From Psychroflexus tropicus DSM 15496 (GTDB lineage Bacteria > Bacteroidota > Bacteroidia > Flavobacteriales > Flavobacteriaceae): a stretch of 64,000 nt of DNA. Below are positions 61,191-64,000 of the stretch, piece after piece. Position numbers and translations under genes: made by a program. Location: the NCBI RefSeq assembly GCF_000378765.1, contig NZ_KB905342.1, forward strand, positions 868,001 to 932,000. Direction: 5' to 3'. The notes beneath the pieces are model-generated. The model made no database searches. It was not told the origin of the DNA and saw only the letters and a list, made by a program, of their open reading frames with translations. Numbering within the stretch: position 1 is the stretch's first letter; every line of letters starts with the position of its first letter.

Positions 61191-62168
61191 TTACATTTTG
61201 CGATTCATCAGGTTGGTGCCAAATGTTTTCAAATAGGCTTTTCCCTTTTCAGAAATTTCCATCTGATCCAGATGATCAAAAGCGAGTTGAGTATAAGATT
61301 TAATTTTATCTAACGTAGCTTGTTCAGCACCAGATTCACTAAAAATCTGTTTCGCCGTTTCAATCTTATTTGTTGGATCTTCTGGAGCAATCGTATACAA
61401 GTGTCTCAATTGATCCGAGCTTCCTTTTTCGGCTAGTTCTAGCGCTTTAAGGTAGAGGTAGGTTTTCTTATTTTCAATAATGTCGCCACCAATTTGCTTT
61501 CCAAATAACGCCTGATCGCCAAAGGTATCCAGATAATCGTCCTGAATTTGAAAAGCAATTCCTAACAATCTTCCAAATTCATAAATCTTATCCTGCACCT
61601 CTTCAGATGCATCACTCACGATAGCTCCCATTTTTAGAGCAGCGCCCACCAGAACAGCGGTTTTGTATTCAATCATTTTGAGGTATTCCTCGATAGTGAC
61701 ATCATCTCGTTCTTCAAAGTCCACATCGTATTGCTGTCCTTCACAGACTTCAATAGCGGTTTTTGTAAATAGTTTTGCTAAGGGCTTGAAATGTTCTGCA
61801 GGATAATTTTCAAAGAGTTGATAAGCATTGATCAGCATAGCATCACCGGAGAGAATCCCGGTATTGATGTCCCATTTTTCATGAACTGTGGATTTTCCTC
61901 GTCGCAACGGGGCATCGTCCATAATATCATCGTGAACCAGAGAAAAATTGTGAAAGACTTCAATCGCTAGCGCTGCGTCCATCGCCTTTTGGTGTCCTCC
62001 TCCTAAGATATCCGCACTCATTAATACGAGGACTGGCCTTAGTCGTTTGCCGCCAAGATTGAGAATGTATTCAATAGGTTCGTAAAGGTTTCTGGGTTCT
62101 TTTTTAGGAATACTGGTTTCCATATAAGAAAGGAAAGCACTTTTATAAGCTTCGAGATCTAGCATCAA
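61191..62168 (-). CDS. polyprenyl diphosphate synthase
   Basis: 325 aa. The first Asp-rich motif LVHDDIMDDAPLRRG (DDxxD, about 82-90) and the second FQIQDDYLDTFGD (about 205-217) bind Mg-diphosphate. GGKRLRPVLVLMSADILGG is the family start motif. It condenses isopentenyl diphosphate with an allylic substrate to make chains for menaquinone or carotenoids. The residues before the first Asp motif (FHNFSLVHDD) suggest medium or long products. A second start one codon later is possible. Confidence 0.92.
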   Translation of the reverse strand: MMLDLEAYKSAFLSYMETSIPKKEPRNLYEPIEYILNLGGKRLRPVLVLMSADILGGGHQKAMDAALAIEVFHNFSLVHDDIMDDAPLRRGKSTVHEKWDINTGILSGDAMLINAYQLFENYPAEHFKPLAKLFTKTAIEVCEGQQYDVDFEERDDVTIEEYLKMIEYKTAVLVGAALKMGAIVSDASEEVQDKIYEFGRLLGIAFQIQDDYLDTFGDQALFGKQIGGDIIENKKTYLYLKALELAEKGSSDQLRHLYTIAPEDPTNKIETAKQIFSESGAEQATLDKIKSYTQLAFDHLDQMEISEKGKAYLKTFGTNLMNRKM

Positions 62169-62311
62169 CTTTTTTTGTGCTAAAATAAATTATTCCATAA
62201 ATCTATTTTGACTTTTAGGTAATTGTTATGTGAAGCTTTTAAGATTTAAATGGACATTAGCAATGAAATGATAAAATTGTTTCAAAAAAGTCCTGTTTTA
62301 GATAGAAATCG

Positions 62312-62319
62312 TAATTTTG
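62312..62319 (+). promoter_or_regulatory. probable -7 element of sucA
   Basis: TAATTTTG matches TAnnTTTG and lies 29 bp before the ATG at 62349. A good -33 TTG at the right distance is not visible, so confidence is moderate. Confidence 0.4.
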
Positions 62320-62348
62320 TATTACACATTACTAGATGTAATCTTAAT

Positions 62349-64000
62349 ATGGACAAATATTCCTTTTTAAATGCGATGCATCCATCGCAATTAGCAGATC
62401 TTTATAATCAATATTTACAAAATCCAGACGCCACCGAACCCAGCATGAGAGCCTTTTTTCAAGGCTTTGATTTCGGTTTAGAATCTGGCTTCGAAGGTGG
62501 GGGTTTTGATGAGGGTTCGACAACAGTCACGTTAAAAGACTCCGAAACCAAAGAGAAAGAAACAGTTGAAGTTCCTGAAAACGTTCAGAAAGAATTTCAG
62601 GTGGTCAACCTCATCGATGGTTATCGCCATCGCGGTCATTTATTTACAAAGACCAACCCGGTAAGAGAAAGACGTAAATATTCTCCCAAACTGCATATTG
62701 AGAATTTTGGGTTAACTGAATCAGATTTAGATACAGAATTTGAGGCAGGAGAAATTATTGGTATAGGAAAAGCAACACTTAGAGAAATCGTTCAGTTTCT
62801 CGAGGATGTTTTCTGCGATTCTATTGGTGTAGAATATGCCTACATTCGTAATCCTGAGGTGATCAAATGGATACAAGACCATATTTACGATAACCGAAAT
62901 CACACCAATTATACTGAAGATCAAAAGAAAAATATTTTAAGACGTCTTAACGAGGCAGTGACTTTTGAGAGCTTCTTACATAAAAGTTACGTGGGCCAAA
63001 AGCGATTCTCTCTGGAAGGCAACGAATCCTTAATACCGGCACTCGATGCATTAATTGAAGGTGCTGCCGATATGGGAGTAAAAGAATTTGTGATGGGAAT
63101 GGCTCACCGTGGCCGATTAAATACGTTGGTGAATATCTTCGGTAAAAGTGCTAAAGACATCTTTAATGAATTTGAAGGTAAAGATTACGAGGTGGATGGT
63201 TTTGATGGTGATGTTAAATATCACTTAGGCTGGACTTCTAACCGTAAAACCGATTCTGGAAACGAAATCAACCTCAATATAGCGCCCAATCCTTCTCACC
63301 TGGAAACTGTAGGTTCTGTAGTGCAGGGGATCGCCAGAGCTAAGCAAGACGATCATCATCTTGGCGATGAGCAAAATGTTTTACCTATCGTTGTTCATGG
63401 AGATGCAGCCATCGCTGGACAAGGCATCGCTTATGAAATTGTGCAAATGGCACAGCTTGACGGTTACAAAACAGGAGGAACCATTCACATCGTGGTGAAT
63501 AATCAAATAGGATTTACAACCAATTATATCGACGGACGGTCTTCCATTTATTGTACAGATGTGGCCAAAGTCACATTGGCTCCAGTATTGCATGTCAATG
63601 CTGATGATGCTGAAGCCGTTGTGCATGCTATGAATTTTGCGCTCAAGTATAGAATGGAATTTGGAAGAGATGTGTTTATCGATTTGTTAGGCTATAGAAA
63701 GTATGGTCACAATGAGGGAGATGAACCTAAATTTACACAGCCAAAATTGTATCAGGCAATTTCAGAACATAAGAACCCAAGAGATATCTATGCCGATAAA
63801 CTCAAAGAAGAAGGACTGATAGATGATGAGTATCTGGAAAAGCTCGAAGAAAAAGTAAAATCTAAACTCAACGAGGAATACGAGGATTCTAAAAAAGAAG
63901 ATAAAGCAGTAGTTTCTAAAATCCTTCAGGAAGAATGGGAAGGCTTTGAGCCTGCAGACAAGCATAAAATGCTGGAGCCAGTCGATACGACTTTCGATCT
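62349..64000 (+). CDS. sucA: 2-oxoglutarate dehydrogenase E1 component (partial, runs off the window)
   Basis: About 550 codons are present, and the gene continues past 64000. The start MDKYSFLNAMHPSQLADLYNQYLQNPD includes the N-terminal E2-binding motif. The thiamine-diphosphate domain shows GMAHRGRLNTLVN, NPSHLE, VHGDAAIAGQG (about 348-358) and NNQIGFTTN, with LGYRKYGHNEGDEP near 447-460. E1 decarboxylates 2-oxoglutarate in the TCA cycle. The reading frame is intact in the visible part. The gene diverges from the polyprenyl synthase gene, with 180 bp between them. Confidence 0.95.
   Translation, partial: MDKYSFLNAMHPSQLADLYNQYLQNPDATEPSMRAFFQGFDFGLESGFEGGGFDEGSTTVTLKDSETKEKETVEVPENVQKEFQVVNLIDGYRHRGHLFTKTNPVRERRKYSPKLHIENFGLTESDLDTEFEAGEIIGIGKATLREIVQFLEDVFCDSIGVEYAYIRNPEVIKWIQDHIYDNRNHTNYTEDQKKNILRRLNEAVTFESFLHKSYVGQKRFSLEGNESLIPALDALIEGAADMGVKEFVMGMAHRGRLNTLVNIFGKSAKDIFNEFEGKDYEVDGFDGDVKYHLGWTSNRKTDSGNEINLNIAPNPSHLETVGSVVQGIARAKQDDHHLGDEQNVLPIVVHGDAAIAGQGIAYEIVQMAQLDGYKTGGTIHIVVNNQIGFTTNYIDGRSSIYCTDVAKVTLAPVLHVNADDAEAVVHAMNFALKYRMEFGRDVFIDLLGYRKYGHNEGDEPKFTQPKLYQAISEHKNPRDIYADKLKEEGLIDDEYLEKLEEKVKSKLNEEYEDSKKEDKAVVSKILQEEWEGFEPADKHKMLEPVDTTFD

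Noticed and set aside
1-64000. CRISPR array
   Set aside because: I looked for regularly spaced direct repeats of 25-40 bp, including around the dCas12f gene, and found none. At most a single guide RNA unit is possible.

Overview
The window comes from a low-GC member of the Bacteroidota, most likely a Flavobacteriaceae (Psychroflexus/Gramella-like; the genus is a guess). The grounds are TAnnTTTG-type -7 motifs, Bacteroidota-type split RHS shell proteins, an IntDOT-like integrase with Ser in place of the first catalytic Arg, and flavobacterial housekeeping genes at the right edge (sucA, polyprenyl synthetase, BlaI/M56).

Layout. Positions 1-1253 are outside the main element: one hypothetical gene and a hairpin. 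Positions 1254-48897 form a genomic island of about 47.6 kb integrated in the 3' end of tRNA-Pro(TGG). A 15-bp copy of the tRNA end lies at 1254-1268, the intact tRNA at 48884-48958, and a tyrosine integrase sits beside the tRNA. A near-identical 19-bp arm-like motif lies just inside both ends. Cargo from left to right: (1) a split RHS pair (2020-9622) with a candidate immunity gene; (2) a complete-looking type II secretion / pseudopilus operon (10192-21121); (3) an OmpH/Skp-like chaperone, a lipoprotein and a second split RHS pair ending in an M91-like zinc metallopeptidase toxin, with a lipoprotein candidate immunity gene (21346-33693); (4) an orphan RHS tip/toxin cassette with its own lipoprotein partner (34190-35465); (5) a nuclease-dead, truncated Cas12f/TnpB-like protein 2 nt after an ECF sigma factor with an extra C-terminal HTH (36101-37977), probably an RNA-guided transcription module; (6) small HTH regulators around a divergent promoter; (7) a chain of compact, apparently promoterless gene cassettes (38.9-46.5 kb) whose ends carry cassette-specific complementary 9-10-mers starting with GTTG, joined by palindromic linkers. 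These cassettes look like integron cassettes and carry defence-like genes (dGTPase, nucleotidyltransferase, GHKL-ATPase/nuclease, nuclease-Fic). One is interrupted upstream of the dGTPase by an IS3 element.

Positions 49000-64000 are ordinary chromosome: tRNA-Ser, a thioredoxin-like protein, a TetR-regulated RND efflux operon, a BlaI/M56/TPR operon with operators, a PhzF-like enzyme, a polyprenyl synthetase and the start of sucA.

How the parts may work together. All four large RHS half-proteins begin with Sec-type signal peptides, and the likely immunity proteins are lipoproteins or membrane-anchored. This suggests toxins that pass through the periplasm and could leave by the adjacent T2SS-like machine. 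The dCas12f-sigma pair could switch on genes inside or outside the island by RNA guidance. None of this is proven from sequence alone.
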